64,000 nucleotides of DNA from Fimbriimonadaceae bacterium. Lineage in GTDB: Bacteria > Armatimonadota > UBA10988. Numbering within the stretch: the stretch's first letter is position 1; each line of letters begins with the position of its first letter. Position numbers and translations under genes: made by a program. The DNA lies in contig JADZEX010000020.1 of NCBI GenBank assembly GCA_020850355.1, positions 62,001 to 126,000 of the forward strand, written 5' to 3'. The notes under the pieces are model-generated. The model saw only the letters and a list, made by a program, of their open reading frames with translations, made no database searches and was not told where the DNA came from. Of the stretch, positions 8,744 through 17,287 are shown in pieces.

Positions 8744-9631
8744 ATGAGCTGGGAGCATCCTCGCGCCCTGGCGCAAGCCTTGGCGGGCGCCGAGTATCTG
8801 GCGACCGACGCCGTGGCCACCGCGGCCTGGTTGCAGCAGCGTCTGGCGAAGCCCCTGCTGGTGGAGGGTCCGCCCGGGGTCGGCAAGACCGAACTGGCGA
8901 AGTGCCTGGCCCAGGTCGCCGACCGTCCGCTGCTGCGGCTGCAGTGCTACGAGGGCATCGACGAGGCGCGAGCGCTCTACGAGTGGGACTACGGCAAGCA
9001 GCTCCTGGCGGCGACGCTGCTGCGCGATGTCGTGGCCGGCCAGGTCGCCGGGGCGGCGACGCTGCGCGAGGCCGTCGAGCGCCTGGCGCGCGAAGAGTCA
9101 GCTTTCTTCAGTCGCGCCTTCCTGCTGCCGCGGCCGTTGCTGCAGGCGCTCCTGAGCCCGCAGCCGGTGGTCCTGCTGATCGACGAGATCGACCGCGCCG
9201 ACGAAGCCTTCGAGGCCTTCCTGCTGGAGCTGCTGAGCGACTTCCAGGTCAGCCTGCCCGAACTCGGCACCGTCACGGCAGTGCATCAGCCGTGGGTCAT
9301 CCTGACCAGCAATGGCACCCGCGCGCTGGCCGATGCCCTGCGGCGGCGCTGTCTCTACCTCTGGATCGACTACCCCGACGCCGCGACCGAGCTGGCGATT
9401 GTGCAGCGCAAGGTGCCGGGGCTGGCCGACCAGCTCGCCGCCGAAGCGGTGGCCTTCGTGCAACGCCTGCGGCGACGCAGCCTGCGCAAGCCGCCGAGCC
9501 TGGGGGAGACCCTCGACTGGGCCTATGCCCTGGTCGTCCTGAACGCCGACCGCATCGACGATGCAGTGCTGGACGACACACTCGGCGTGCTGCTGAAGGA
9601 CCACGAAGACCTGCGTGAGGGCAAGCGCTGA
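8744..9631 (+). CDS. MoxR-family AAA+ ATPase
   Basis: 295 residues, cytoplasmic. Walker A is GPPGVGKT at residues 42-49. Walker B is VVLLIDEID, followed by the family's RADEAFEAFLLE. Sensor-1 is ILTSNGTR and an arginine finger is visible (LRRRCL). MoxR ATPases usually act as chaperones that insert metals or cofactors into partner proteins and are normally encoded next to a VWA (CoxE-like) protein. No such partner follows here. The next gene, the sulfatase, is convergent and begins 9 bases past the stop. The nearest VWA protein is the exported one at 3311, which is not a usual MoxR partner. Confidence 0.85.
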   Translation: MSWEHPRALAQALAGAEYLATDAVATAAWLQQRLAKPLLVEGPPGVGKTELAKCLAQVADRPLLRLQCYEGIDEARALYEWDYGKQLLAATLLRDVVAGQVAGAATLREAVERLAREESAFFSRAFLLPRPLLQALLSPQPVVLLIDEIDRADEAFEAFLLELLSDFQVSLPELGTVTAVHQPWVILTSNGTRALADALRRRCLYLWIDYPDAATELAIVQRKVPGLADQLAAEAVAFVQRLRRRSLRKPPSLGETLDWAYALVVLNADRIDDAVLDDTLGVLLKDHEDLREGKR

Positions 9632-9640
9632 GCAGCCTGC

Positions 9641-11449
9641 TCAGTCCTCCGCGGCGGCGTCTGGGGTTGGGCCGAGATCGGTGAGGGTACACTCGGTGAT
9701 GCTCAGCGCTCCTCGCCCGTAGATCCCGACGATCACGTTCCAGTCGCCGCGCGCCCCGCTGCTGAAGCGCTCTTCGCGCTCGCCGCTGGCTTCCGCCGCC
9801 GCCCGCCAGCGCAGCGGCCCGCGCTGCAGTTGGCGGTCATCGCCCGGGCGCAGCGTGACGTAGAAGGCATCCTCAGGGCCGGCCAGCCCGCCCGAGCGCC
9901 AGCGTAGACGCAAGACGAAGTCGTGCCCCGCCGGCAGCAGGCCGACCCGCGTGCTGATCAGGCGCGTGAAGGATGGCTGGCCCGTCGCCTGCCGGGTGTC
10001 GCGATGCATGTTCTGGGCACGGAACAGCACGCCATCGGCCGGCGTCGCGGTGGCGGGCGGGGCGGCCTCCAACCAGTCCATGGCCGGCGAGGCGACGGCG
10101 CGATGGTGGGTCAGGAGCCGCTGCCGCAGCGCGGCGAGCGTCGCGGCGTGAGCCGGATCGGCCGCCAGGTTGGTGACCTGCTCCGGGTCGGCCAGGCGGT
10201 CGTACAGCCGGGGCGCCTCGCCGTCGGCCAGAATCAGCTCCCACCGCGGCGTGAACAGGCCGGCGCTGCGCAGCGACGAGTGGTGGATGCAGGCTTCGTC
10301 TGCCCAGGCGGCTGGCTCACCGCGCAACAGCGGTGCCGCGTCCTGGCCCTGCTCCCGTCCGCTCGGCCTGGCGCCCAACAGGCTGCACAAGGTCGGCAGC
10401 ACGTCGACGCTGGTGATCAGCCGCTCGACCACGGTTCCGGGCCGGATGGCCGCCGGATAGCGCACCAGGAACGGCACCTCGTAGGCGGCGCGGTACCACT
10501 GGTTCTTGTGCATCCGAGCATGCTCGCCGAGGTACTCGCCGTGGTCGGTGGTGAACACGACGACGGTCTGGTCGAGCTGCCCGGTCTCGCGGAGCGTGGC
10601 CAGGATGCGGCCCACGCTGTCGTCGAGGCACTTCACCAGGCCGCAGTAGGCCGCTTTCCAACGGCGCACCTGCGCCGCGTCGACCGGCCGACCGTCGACG
10701 CTGAACGGTTCGAAGGTGCGCGGCAGCGGCATCGCCGCCGGGTCGTACATCGTGTCGTAGGGCGCCCGCACCGTGAACGGCGTGTGCGGATCGGGGAAGC
10801 TGACGACCCACGCGAACGGCCGGGAGCGCGGCCGGCGTAGAAAGTCGGTGGTGACCGTGGCCAGGAAGTCGGTGGTGTAGCTCCGCTCGTCGCCAATGGT
10901 GTTGAGCGCCTGGGGTTGCCCGGCGGCGGTGGTGGACAGGGTCTTCCAGTGGCCGCGGTTGAACATCCAGCGACTGTCTTCGAAGCCCCAGCTCTCGGCT
11001 GGCGACAAAAAGCCCGGCCTGGCCGTGCCCGAGAGGTGCCACTTGCCAGCGTAGCCGGTCTGCCAGCCCTGGTCGCGGAGCACCTGACCGAGGGTCACTT
11101 CGTCAGCGTTGAGGGGCGTGTCGTTGACATAGGCGCCGTGGGCATGGGGATAGCGACCAGTGAACAAACAGCCCCGCGACGGGGTGCAGACTGCGCTGTT
11201 GACCTGGAACCGGGTGAGCAGCGCTCCGTCGGCCGCCAGCGTGTCGAGGTGGGGGGTCTGCACCAGCGTGTGCCCGTAGTTCGGCACGTCCCGCAACCGC
11301 GGTGCGTAGCAACTCAGGGCCCACGAGCTGAGCTGATCACAGTGCAGCAGCAGGAGGTTCGGGCGCGGCTCGGCGCGGCCGTGCCGCAGCGCGGTCCAGC
11401 CGACCGCCGCCGCGCCAAGGCCCACCAGGCGTCGCCGGCTCCACGGCAT
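9641..11449 (-). CDS. Exported type I sulfatase
   Basis: 602 residues. Twin-arginine-type N-terminus (SRRRLVGLG), mature part from about residue 27. The formylglycine motif CTPSR is intact with Cys88, Pro90 and Arg92; it would need an FGE or anSME maturase, not encoded here. Other metal and active-site elements: CDQ at 37-39, FPDPHTPF, TTDHGEYLGEH and HKNQWYR. The arylsulfatase core is followed by a beta-rich C-terminal extension of about 130 residues ending GPTPDAAAED. It removes sulfate esters from an organic, probably glycan, substrate outside the cytoplasm. It lies 9 bases downstream of the CGGC-domain gene on the same strand, and is probably cotranscribed with it. Confidence 0.9.
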   Translation of the reverse strand: MPWSRRRLVGLGAAAVGWTALRHGRAEPRPNLLLLHCDQLSSWALSCYAPRLRDVPNYGHTLVQTPHLDTLAADGALLTRFQVNSAVCTPSRGCLFTGRYPHAHGAYVNDTPLNADEVTLGQVLRDQGWQTGYAGKWHLSGTARPGFLSPAESWGFEDSRWMFNRGHWKTLSTTAAGQPQALNTIGDERSYTTDFLATVTTDFLRRPRSRPFAWVVSFPDPHTPFTVRAPYDTMYDPAAMPLPRTFEPFSVDGRPVDAAQVRRWKAAYCGLVKCLDDSVGRILATLRETGQLDQTVVVFTTDHGEYLGEHARMHKNQWYRAAYEVPFLVRYPAAIRPGTVVERLITSVDVLPTLCSLLGARPSGREQGQDAAPLLRGEPAAWADEACIHHSSLRSAGLFTPRWELILADGEAPRLYDRLADPEQVTNLAADPAHAATLAALRQRLLTHHRAVASPAMDWLEAAPPATATPADGVLFRAQNMHRDTRQATGQPSFTRLISTRVGLLPAGHDFVLRLRWRSGGLAGPEDAFYVTLRPGDDRQLQRGPLRWRAAAEASGEREERFSSGARGDWNVIVGIYGRGALSITECTLTDLGPTPDAAAED

Positions 11450-11458
11450 CGTCGCCCC

Positions 11459-11881
11459 CTAAGCGCGGTACTCGCCAGTCGCCCGCCGCTCGATGGCCGG
11501 GCGGCTGAGGTGGGTGTCGTCGCAGGTCTGCAGCCCGACCTTGGCGATCAGTTCCCGCAGGTAGCCGAGGTGCGGGCAGGCCGGTCCGTGGTAGCTCTCT
11601 TTGGTGATGCAACTGGCCAACTGCACAACGATCTGGTCGGCCGCAACGCCTTCGTTGGCTTGCGCCTTGTGCTTCAGGTTGGCCAACTTGCGGTGCAGCG
11701 CGCGCCCGCAACAGCCGCCGCAGGTCAGGTAGAGCGTGCGGTACTCGCGATCGGCCGGGTATGCTGCGAAGCCGCCGCTGCGGTGGTGGAAGGCCTGCTC
11801 GCAGTAGTAGCCGCTACAGCGTTCCATGACAATGTCGCATTGCACCACAGCCAGGTATCGCACGTCGGGCTGGTCACTCAC
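11459..11881 (-). CDS. CGGC domain-containing protein
   Basis: 140 residues from GTG 11881, which has an excellent GAGGAGGT site six bases upstream; a longer frame to 11995 would run into the leader of the divergent isomerase gene. It has many cysteines, including CGGCCG near the centre and an N-terminal VVQCDIVMERCSGYYCEQAF segment, as in the CGGC/DUF1847-like putative metal-binding family. The function of the family is unknown; Zn or Fe-S binding is usually supposed. It sits upstream of the sulfatase in one operon, but there is no established link between the two. Confidence 0.75.
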   Translation of the reverse strand: MSDQPDVRYLAVVQCDIVMERCSGYYCEQAFHHRSGGFAAYPADREYRTLYLTCGGCCGRALHRKLANLKHKAQANEGVAADQIVVQLASCITKESYHGPACPHLGYLRELIAKVGLQTCDDTHLSRPAIERRATGEYRA

Positions 11882-11996
11882 GATGCCACCTCCTCGCCTC
11901 TCGTCGCGCCATTTCGTGGTTGCTGTCGGCTTCCCTGCCGAGAGGAGTGGCTGCCCCGCGGGCGAATGCCGCCCCGACGTGCGAAGGAGTCTCACG

Positions 11997-12767
11997 ATGG
12001 CGAAGATCCCGGTTGGCTTGCAGCTCTACTCCGTTCGCGGCGAGGTCCAGAACGACCTGCCGGCGACCCTCCGCAAGACCGCCGAGGTGGGCTACGTTGG
12101 ATTCGAGCCCTGGGGCTACGGCGGCGACAAGGTCGAGTGGATGGGCCACAGCCCGCAGGCGATCCGGCAGCTCAGCGACGATCTCGGACTGACCTGTTGC
12201 GGCATTCACCTGCAGACCGGCGCGCTGCTGGGAGACAACCTCAAGCGTACGGTGGAGCTGAACCAGATCCTCGGCAACCGGTTCCTGATCATCGCCGCCG
12301 ACAAGCCGCGGATGGGCAGTGTGGCGACCATTCTGGAGCTGGCCAAGATCCTCGAATCCGCTGCCGATGCGGTCCGCGAGGCCGGCATGTTCACCGGCTA
12401 CCACGCCCACGGCTTCGACTTCGAGCAGGTCGAGGGCAAGCCGGCCTGGGACCACCTGTTCGGCAACACCCGCGCCGACATCATCATGCAGATGGACATC
12501 GGCAACTGCGCCAACGGCGGCGGTGACCCCATCGGCACCCTGCGCAAGTTCCCGGGACGCGCCCGGTCGGTGCATCTGAAGGACTTCGGCGGCCCGGAGG
12601 GCGCCGTGATCGGCGAGGGCAGCGCCGACTGGCCGACGATCTTCAACCTCTGCGAGAACCAGCACCCCGTCGAGTGGTACGTCGTCGAAGAAGGCGAACC
12701 CAACGGCCTTGGCTGGGATGCCACGGCGCGCAGCCTGGCCAACCTGAAGGCGATGGGCCAGGCGTAA
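11997..12767 (+). CDS. Sugar phosphate isomerase/epimerase (xylose isomerase-like TIM barrel)
   Basis: 256 residues from ATG 11997 (GAAGGAG upstream); no signal peptide. It begins with VGLQLYSVRGE, the hallmark of the AP-endonuclease-2/xylose-isomerase-like TIM-barrel superfamily. Metal-binding residues typical of the fold are visible: YHAHGFDFE, a QMDIGN strand and SVHLKDF. The C-terminus has EWYVVEEGE. Cytoplasmic isomerisation or epimerisation of a sugar or inositol derivative is likely. It is convergent with a Gfo/Idh dehydrogenase gene, and this pairing is common in polysaccharide and inositol catabolism. Confidence 0.85.
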   Translation: MAKIPVGLQLYSVRGEVQNDLPATLRKTAEVGYVGFEPWGYGGDKVEWMGHSPQAIRQLSDDLGLTCCGIHLQTGALLGDNLKRTVELNQILGNRFLIIAADKPRMGSVATILELAKILESAADAVREAGMFTGYHAHGFDFEQVEGKPAWDHLFGNTRADIIMQMDIGNCANGGGDPIGTLRKFPGRARSVHLKDFGGPEGAVIGEGSADWPTIFNLCENQHPVEWYVVEEGEPNGLGWDATARSLANLKAMGQA

Positions 12768-12795
12768 CGCTGGCGGCGTGCGCAGCCGCCGCTCA

Positions 12796-12827
12796 CCCCA
12801 GGCCCGCTGCTGGCGGGGTCCCTGGGG
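12796..12827. terminator. Hairpin between convergent genes, candidate bidirectional terminator
   Basis: Outer arms CCCCAGG/CCTGGGG enclose an inner CCCGC/GCGGG stem, 28 bases after the isomerase stop and 21 bases from the stop of the convergent dehydrogenase. There is no clear U-run on either side. Confidence 0.4.
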
Positions 12828-12848
12828 CGAGGGGCGGCTGTCGACCGA

Positions 12849-13934
12849 TCAGGCGGCCGGCTTCGCCGGCTGCAGGTCGCCAGCTTCCACCATCTCGCGG
12901 AGCGGGTTGCCGATGGTCGGGTCGAGCGGGAAGTCGACGCGGGCCCGGCGGCGGCTGGACTCGTAGGCGCCGAAGATGAGCTCCGTGGCGATCAGCGCGT
13001 TCGAGGCATCGAGGATGCACTTGCGGCCCGACCGCAGGCAGGCGATCACATCGCTCACGGCGCGTTCGATGAAGTCGGGGCCGTGGATGCTGTGGCCGTT
13101 GGTGTCCGGGTGCTGCCACTCCGGCGACCCCGCCGGCCGCCAGCGCAGGGCCTCTTTCGGGCCATGGCCGCAGCCCCAGTCGATCACGCCTTGCTCACCA
13201 ATGATGCGGTTGACCACGCCCAGCGGCCGGGAGCCGCCAGGGGCGCCGCTGTAGACGAACCCGAAGACGCCGTTCTCGTATTCGAAGATCAGCGTCTGCT
13301 GATTCTCGCAAGGCGCGCCAAAGACCAGGTTCTCGGTGCGGTAATCGATCTGCGCCAGCACCCACTTCGCCCGCACCTCGCCGTTGAAGTGGCTGAGCAT
13401 GTCGATGAAGTGCGTGCCGGTGTCGTAGATGTTGCCAAACTCGCACTCGAAGCGCTGGATCGCACCGATCTCGCCGGCGTCGATCAACTGCCTGGCGATC
13501 TGGGTCGCCTCGCTGTAGCGGCGCTGGTGGTTGAAGGTCAACTGCACCCCGGCCGCCGCGGCCTTGGCGGCCATGTTCAGCGCGCCGCGCCAGGTGTCGG
13601 CCATCGGCTTCTCGCAGTGGATCGCCTTCACCCCGGCGTCGATGGCGGCCAGCACCATCGGCTCGTGGAGGTGCATCCAGGTGCAGATGCTGACCACGTC
13701 GAGCCGCGCGGCGGCGAACATCGCGCGGTAGTCGGTGTAGACCTCGGCCGGTCCAAAGCGGTCGGCGTACTTCTGAGCAAGGTCGGCGCGCAGGTCGCAA
13801 GCCGCGACGATGTCGCAGTCGCCGGCGGCTCGGTAGCCATCACCGTGGGCGTACGCCATGGCGTAGCCCAGGGCGCTCTTCTTGGCATCCGGGTCGCCCG
13901 TCCCAATCACCCCCACCCGCAGTCGATCAGCCAT
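12849..13934 (-). CDS. Gfo/Idh/MocA family oxidoreductase
   Basis: 361 residues from ATG 13934 (GGAG eight bases upstream). A Rossmann N-terminus with VGVIGTGDPDAKKS, then ICTWMHLH and HCEKPMADT; EKP is the signature of the family, with its lysine in the active site. The C-terminal alpha/beta domain contains YDTGTHFIDMLSH, the usual substrate-binding histidine segment. It has no export signal, unlike the Gfo/Idh protein encoded at 30974. It oxidises or reduces a sugar or cyclitol with NAD(P). It is convergent with the isomerase gene, and the two may share a pathway. Confidence 0.9.
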   Translation of the reverse strand: MADRLRVGVIGTGDPDAKKSALGYAMAYAHGDGYRAAGDCDIVAACDLRADLAQKYADRFGPAEVYTDYRAMFAAARLDVVSICTWMHLHEPMVLAAIDAGVKAIHCEKPMADTWRGALNMAAKAAAAGVQLTFNHQRRYSEATQIARQLIDAGEIGAIQRFECEFGNIYDTGTHFIDMLSHFNGEVRAKWVLAQIDYRTENLVFGAPCENQQTLIFEYENGVFGFVYSGAPGGSRPLGVVNRIIGEQGVIDWGCGHGPKEALRWRPAGSPEWQHPDTNGHSIHGPDFIERAVSDVIACLRSGRKCILDASNALIATELIFGAYESSRRRARVDFPLDPTIGNPLREMVEAGDLQPAKPAA

Positions 13935-14000
13935 GTGTCCAACTCCAATCGTCGGACCATTCGACCTGCCGCGCCGAATCCTGCGCCGGACCGGCGATCG

Positions 14001-14016
14001 GGCCAGGCGCCTGGCC
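14001..14016. promoter_or_regulatory. Perfect 16-bp palindrome between divergent genes
   Basis: GGCCAGGCGCCTGGCC is fully self-complementary and lies in the 214-base space between the Gfo/Idh gene (minus) and the coiled-coil gene (plus). It could be an operator for a dimeric regulator. In DNA this GC-rich, chance palindromes are possible. Confidence 0.3.
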
Positions 14017-14092
14017 GCGCGGCGGCGGCAGCCGGGGCAGTGTGCTGCGGCGGGATGGACAGGCCTATGGCGACCAGAGCAATGATTGCGGA

Positions 14093-14120
14093 TTGCCAAC
14101 GTGCCGAATAGTGGTATGCT
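14093..14120 (+). promoter_or_regulatory. Candidate sigma-70 promoter for the coiled-coil gene
   Basis: TTGCCA (14093-14098) and TATGCT (14115-14120) are separated by 16 bases, in an unusually AT-richer patch, 28 bases before the ATG at 14149. This would give a short leader. Confidence 0.5.
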
Positions 14121-14148
14121 AAGCCTGCGCAGAGAACGAAGGAAACCG

Positions 14149-14628
14149 ATGAGCATTATGCCGAGCACCAACCTGGAACAGGCCCTCCCCGAGTTGTTGC
14201 AGCAGCGCACCGCCGCCGAGGAAGCCGTGCAGGCGGCGCAGCGCGAAGTGCTGGCGGCCCAGGCCCGCCTGGTCGAAGTCAACCGCGCCATTGCAGCGTT
14301 GCTGAAGAAGGCCGGCATCCTGGTGAGCGACAGCGCCCCGCCGGCCGCCGCGCCAGCTGGCAGCTCGCGGGCGGGACGCTTCCACCTGGTCTGGAAGACT
14401 GCGTCCGGCCAGCCCAGCGCGCAGGGCACCCCGGACGCCAGCGCCCCGGTCGTGATTGGTGGCCGCCCGGTGACCTTCGGCAACCGCCAGGGCAGGCTGG
14501 CACCAACCGAGGTCTATCGCAACGCGATCGGCGACGAGATCGACAAGCTGGCCCTGGTTGACAGCGCCAACGGCCAGGTCGTGACGACCAGCATCATCTG
14601 GGGCGCTCCCCGCGGCAAGCAGGACTAA
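14149..14628 (+). CDS. Coiled-coil protein of unknown function
   Basis: 159 residues from ATG 14149 (GAAGGAAA upstream). I do not recognise the family. Residues about 8-55 form an Ala/Glu/Gln-rich amphipathic coiled coil (LEQALPELLQQRTAAEEAVQ and following). A Pro/Ala linker follows, then a C-terminal domain of about 85 residues with GRFHLVWKTASG, VVIGGRPVTFGNRQ and VTTSIIWGAP. There are no cysteines and no signal peptide, so it is probably cytoplasmic. It has its own candidate promoter and stands alone: its upstream neighbour is divergent and its downstream neighbour convergent, 4 bases away. Confidence 0.65.
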   Translation: MSIMPSTNLEQALPELLQQRTAAEEAVQAAQREVLAAQARLVEVNRAIAALLKKAGILVSDSAPPAAAPAGSSRAGRFHLVWKTASGQPSAQGTPDASAPVVIGGRPVTFGNRQGRLAPTEVYRNAIGDEIDKLALVDSANGQVVTTSIIWGAPRGKQD

Positions 14629-14632
14629 CGCC

Positions 14633-16303
14633 CTACTCGCCCTTCACCCAGGCGAGACTCCAAGTTGCACCGGGCGGGGCGCCGCCGGCCACCGGGTCCA
14701 ACCGGATCGCCGCGATGCCCCGCCCGGCCCATTTGGGGTGCTCGCCCACCGGCAGCCGGTACTCATGCCATTCGCCGTCGGCCCTGATGGGAAAGTTGAG
14801 ATACTTGTCATCGGCAAACGTCGGCTCATCCCAAGTAGCCCAGAAGAACTGCCCCGCTGTGCTGCCCCCAGTCACCTTCATGCGCACCACTATCGCCCCG
14901 TACTGATCCGCCGGTACGCGCAGGTAGGTGCGGCAGAGGAAGGGGTCCGACCCGCTCAGGACGGCGTGCAGGCCGGCCGGGTCAACCTGCAAGTCGGTCA
15001 GATCGTTGGGCATCGACCAGCCTAACAGATTGCCCGGCTGGTTGAACTCAAAGTTGATCTGGGGACTCGGGCGAGGCGGCTGTGGTCGCACGAAGCGGCT
15101 CGTCAGGCGGAGCAACAGGCCGTCGCCGGCGGCGAGCTCGAGCGGCAGACGGCCGTCGGTCACAACGCGCTCCAGCGGCTGTCCGTCGCGCCGGGAGACC
15201 TCCGCGACCTGCGCCAGGTCGGCGCGGAGCGTGGCGGCCCCGCTGAACGGCTCGCGGTGCGAGGCGTTGGCCAGCAGGATGTGCTCTACGCCCTGGGCGT
15301 CCTCCAACAGGCCGACCACCAGGTGGCCCGGGCCACTGAGCTGCAGCGGCCAGTCACGCCCGAGGGCTGCCGCACCAGGCGGCACGGCCCCGTAGTGCGC
15401 CACGCCGCGGGAGCGCAGCGCCAGCAGCGTGGGGCCGAGGGCCAGCACCTCGCGGTTGACGGTCTGCGCCAGCCCGTAGAGGCGCGTCGGTTGGCCCTGG
15501 GTGTCGACCAATCCCACATCGGCAGCGCGCCCCAGCCCGGGGGGCGTGGCGTAGGTGAAGTACATCAAGCCCTGCATGCCGTAGGCCAGCGCGGTGTAGA
15601 CCTGCCAGCGCAGCTCGGCCGCGCTCGGGTCGCGGTAGGGCGGATGGGGCAGCGAGAGCAGGATGTACCAGGGTGGGATCCCCCGCGCCAGGGCCGCCTC
15701 GCGGACCAGCGCCAGGTTCTCGTAGTAATCGGCGCGGTCCTCACCGCTGTCCAGCAGCGCGTAGTGGTCGTAGCTGAGCACCGCCGGTTGGACCAGCTCC
15801 AGGTAAGCGGCGAGGTGCTCCCGGTAGCTGCGGGTGCCCAACTGCTCCTGGCTGGCGTAGGTCGGAAAGAGGTTGATGTAGGCCAGGTGTGTCGGATCGA
15901 GGCGCTGCAGTTCGGCGACGATTTGCCCGAGCGGTGCGAACCACTGCGAGTTCGGCTCGTCGGTGAGGTAGTAGCCATAGAGCGCCGGATGCGCCTGGAC
16001 CTCGGCGACCAGCGCGGCGACGGCCTGCGCCCACTGCGGGTTGGCGGTGATGTCGCGGTGCAGCCGAGAGTCCTGCAGGATCGCCCGCAGGCCGACCGCC
16101 TGGCAATGATCCAGCATTGCCAGGTTGCCCTCGCGACCGTAGCCCCGCATCCCGGCGACGGTGAAGCCACAATCCTTGACCCGTTGCCAGGTGCCCCGGT
16201 CGTTGGTGTCGGGGCCGTACCAGTAGCTGATCGGGAACTCCGCCGGTCGCCAACCGGGCGCCAGGGTGGCGCAGGCCAGCGCGAGCAGCGCAGAGGAGGT
16301 CAT
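14633..16303 (-). CDS. Exported glycosidase-like TIM-barrel protein
   Basis: 556 residues from ATG 16303 (CAGGAG upstream). Short signal peptide (SSALLALACATLA). Residues about 25-330 look like a GH2/GH42-type TIM barrel: YGYYLTDEPNSQWF carries a candidate acid/base Glu after strand 4, followed by HLAYINLFPTY, VLSYDHYALL and the active-site-like LMYFTYATPPG. The C-terminal 150 residues are a beta-sandwich (from about INFEFNQPGN) resembling a carbohydrate-binding module, ending WSLAWVKGE. Extracellular glycoside cleavage is likely. The exact GH family could not be assigned by eye. Confidence 0.65.
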   Translation of the reverse strand: MTSSALLALACATLAPGWRPAEFPISYWYGPDTNDRGTWQRVKDCGFTVAGMRGYGREGNLAMLDHCQAVGLRAILQDSRLHRDITANPQWAQAVAALVAEVQAHPALYGYYLTDEPNSQWFAPLGQIVAELQRLDPTHLAYINLFPTYASQEQLGTRSYREHLAAYLELVQPAVLSYDHYALLDSGEDRADYYENLALVREAALARGIPPWYILLSLPHPPYRDPSAAELRWQVYTALAYGMQGLMYFTYATPPGLGRAADVGLVDTQGQPTRLYGLAQTVNREVLALGPTLLALRSRGVAHYGAVPPGAAALGRDWPLQLSGPGHLVVGLLEDAQGVEHILLANASHREPFSGAATLRADLAQVAEVSRRDGQPLERVVTDGRLPLELAAGDGLLLRLTSRFVRPQPPRPSPQINFEFNQPGNLLGWSMPNDLTDLQVDPAGLHAVLSGSDPFLCRTYLRVPADQYGAIVVRMKVTGGSTAGQFFWATWDEPTFADDKYLNFPIRADGEWHEYRLPVGEHPKWAGRGIAAIRLDPVAGGAPPGATWSLAWVKGE

Positions 16304-16372
16304 CGCAGGCTCCTGCGGCGGGGCTTCGCCAGCGGGCCGCGAATCCTGCTCCGGCGGCGGGGTCTGTCCGGC

Positions 16373-17272
16373 TCAGACTGGCAGCCCCGCCTGGCGGGCC
16401 AGGGCCCGCGCTTCGCGGCCGTCGGGCAGGCACTTGCCGAGGTCGGCGCCGCGTTCCCGCAGCAGCGGCCAGACCCGTTGACAGCGCCGCAGCGCGGCGG
16501 TCAGGAGAGGGGTCTCGCCCGCGGCGCTGCGCGCCTCGAGGGCGGCACCGCGATCCAGCAGCAGTTGCACACAGGCCACGCTGTCGGCCTCGACCGCCCA
16601 GTGCAGCAGCGTGCGGCCGTGTTCGACCAGCCGCAGCCGAGCCGGCTCGGCGTCCAGTGCCGCGGTCAACGGCTCGTTGAGGCCCAGCGCGGCGGCCAGC
16701 ACGGCGTCGACCGTGGCCCCATGGGCGACCAGCAGCTCCGCCATCTCGCCGCAGCGGCTGGCACTGTCCCACCGCAGCAGGCGTCGCAGCGGCACCTCGT
16801 CCACGGCGTCCACCGCGTCGATCGCCGCACCGCGCTGCAGCAGCGCCTGGGCCAGTTCGACGCGGTTCGCCTCGACCGCCCAGTGCAGCAGCGTCGCCCC
16901 CTGGCCGTCACGCTCCTCGAGCGTGAGCCGGTTGGCGGCGGTGTGGGTCTGCACATGCTCTTCGGCCCCGAGCGCCATCGCGCTGAACAGGTCGAGGCTG
17001 GCGCCAGCGGTGATCAACGCCTGCGCGGCGGGCCGGTCGCCCTGCCGGGCGGCCTGCTGCAAGGGCGTCAGGCCATTGGGCAGCAGCGCGTCGAGGTCGA
17101 ACTGGCAGCGTTGCAGCGCGGCCAAGACCTGGAAGCAGCGCTGCTGGGCCGCCGCCAGAACCAGCGGTTGACCCGCCGGGGCGACGCTCCAGGCGAGGGT
17201 CGGATCGGCCGCCAAAAGCTCGACCACGCGCTGCTCGCCACCCTGCGCCAACAGACTGAAAAGGTCCTCCAC
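16373..17272 (-). CDS. Ankyrin-repeat protein
   Basis: 299 residues from GTG 17272 (GGAGG eleven bases upstream). It is composed of about eight ankyrin repeats: TPLQQAARQGDRPAAQALI, LLHWAVEANRVELAQALLQR, LLHWAVEADSVACVQLLLDR and GETPLLTAALRR show the G-TPLHxAA pattern. No signal peptide and no membrane segment, so a cytoplasmic protein-binding scaffold is likely. It starts 15 bases after the stop of the pentapeptide-repeat gene on the same strand, and the two surely share a transcript. Partners are unknown. Confidence 0.85.
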   Translation of the reverse strand: MEDLFSLLAQGGEQRVVELLAADPTLAWSVAPAGQPLVLAAAQQRCFQVLAALQRCQFDLDALLPNGLTPLQQAARQGDRPAAQALITAGASLDLFSAMALGAEEHVQTHTAANRLTLEERDGQGATLLHWAVEANRVELAQALLQRGAAIDAVDAVDEVPLRRLLRWDSASRCGEMAELLVAHGATVDAVLAAALGLNEPLTAALDAEPARLRLVEHGRTLLHWAVEADSVACVQLLLDRGAALEARSAAGETPLLTAALRRCQRVWPLLRERGADLGKCLPDGREARALARQAGLPV

Positions 17273-17287
17273 GACGGCACGTGCCTC

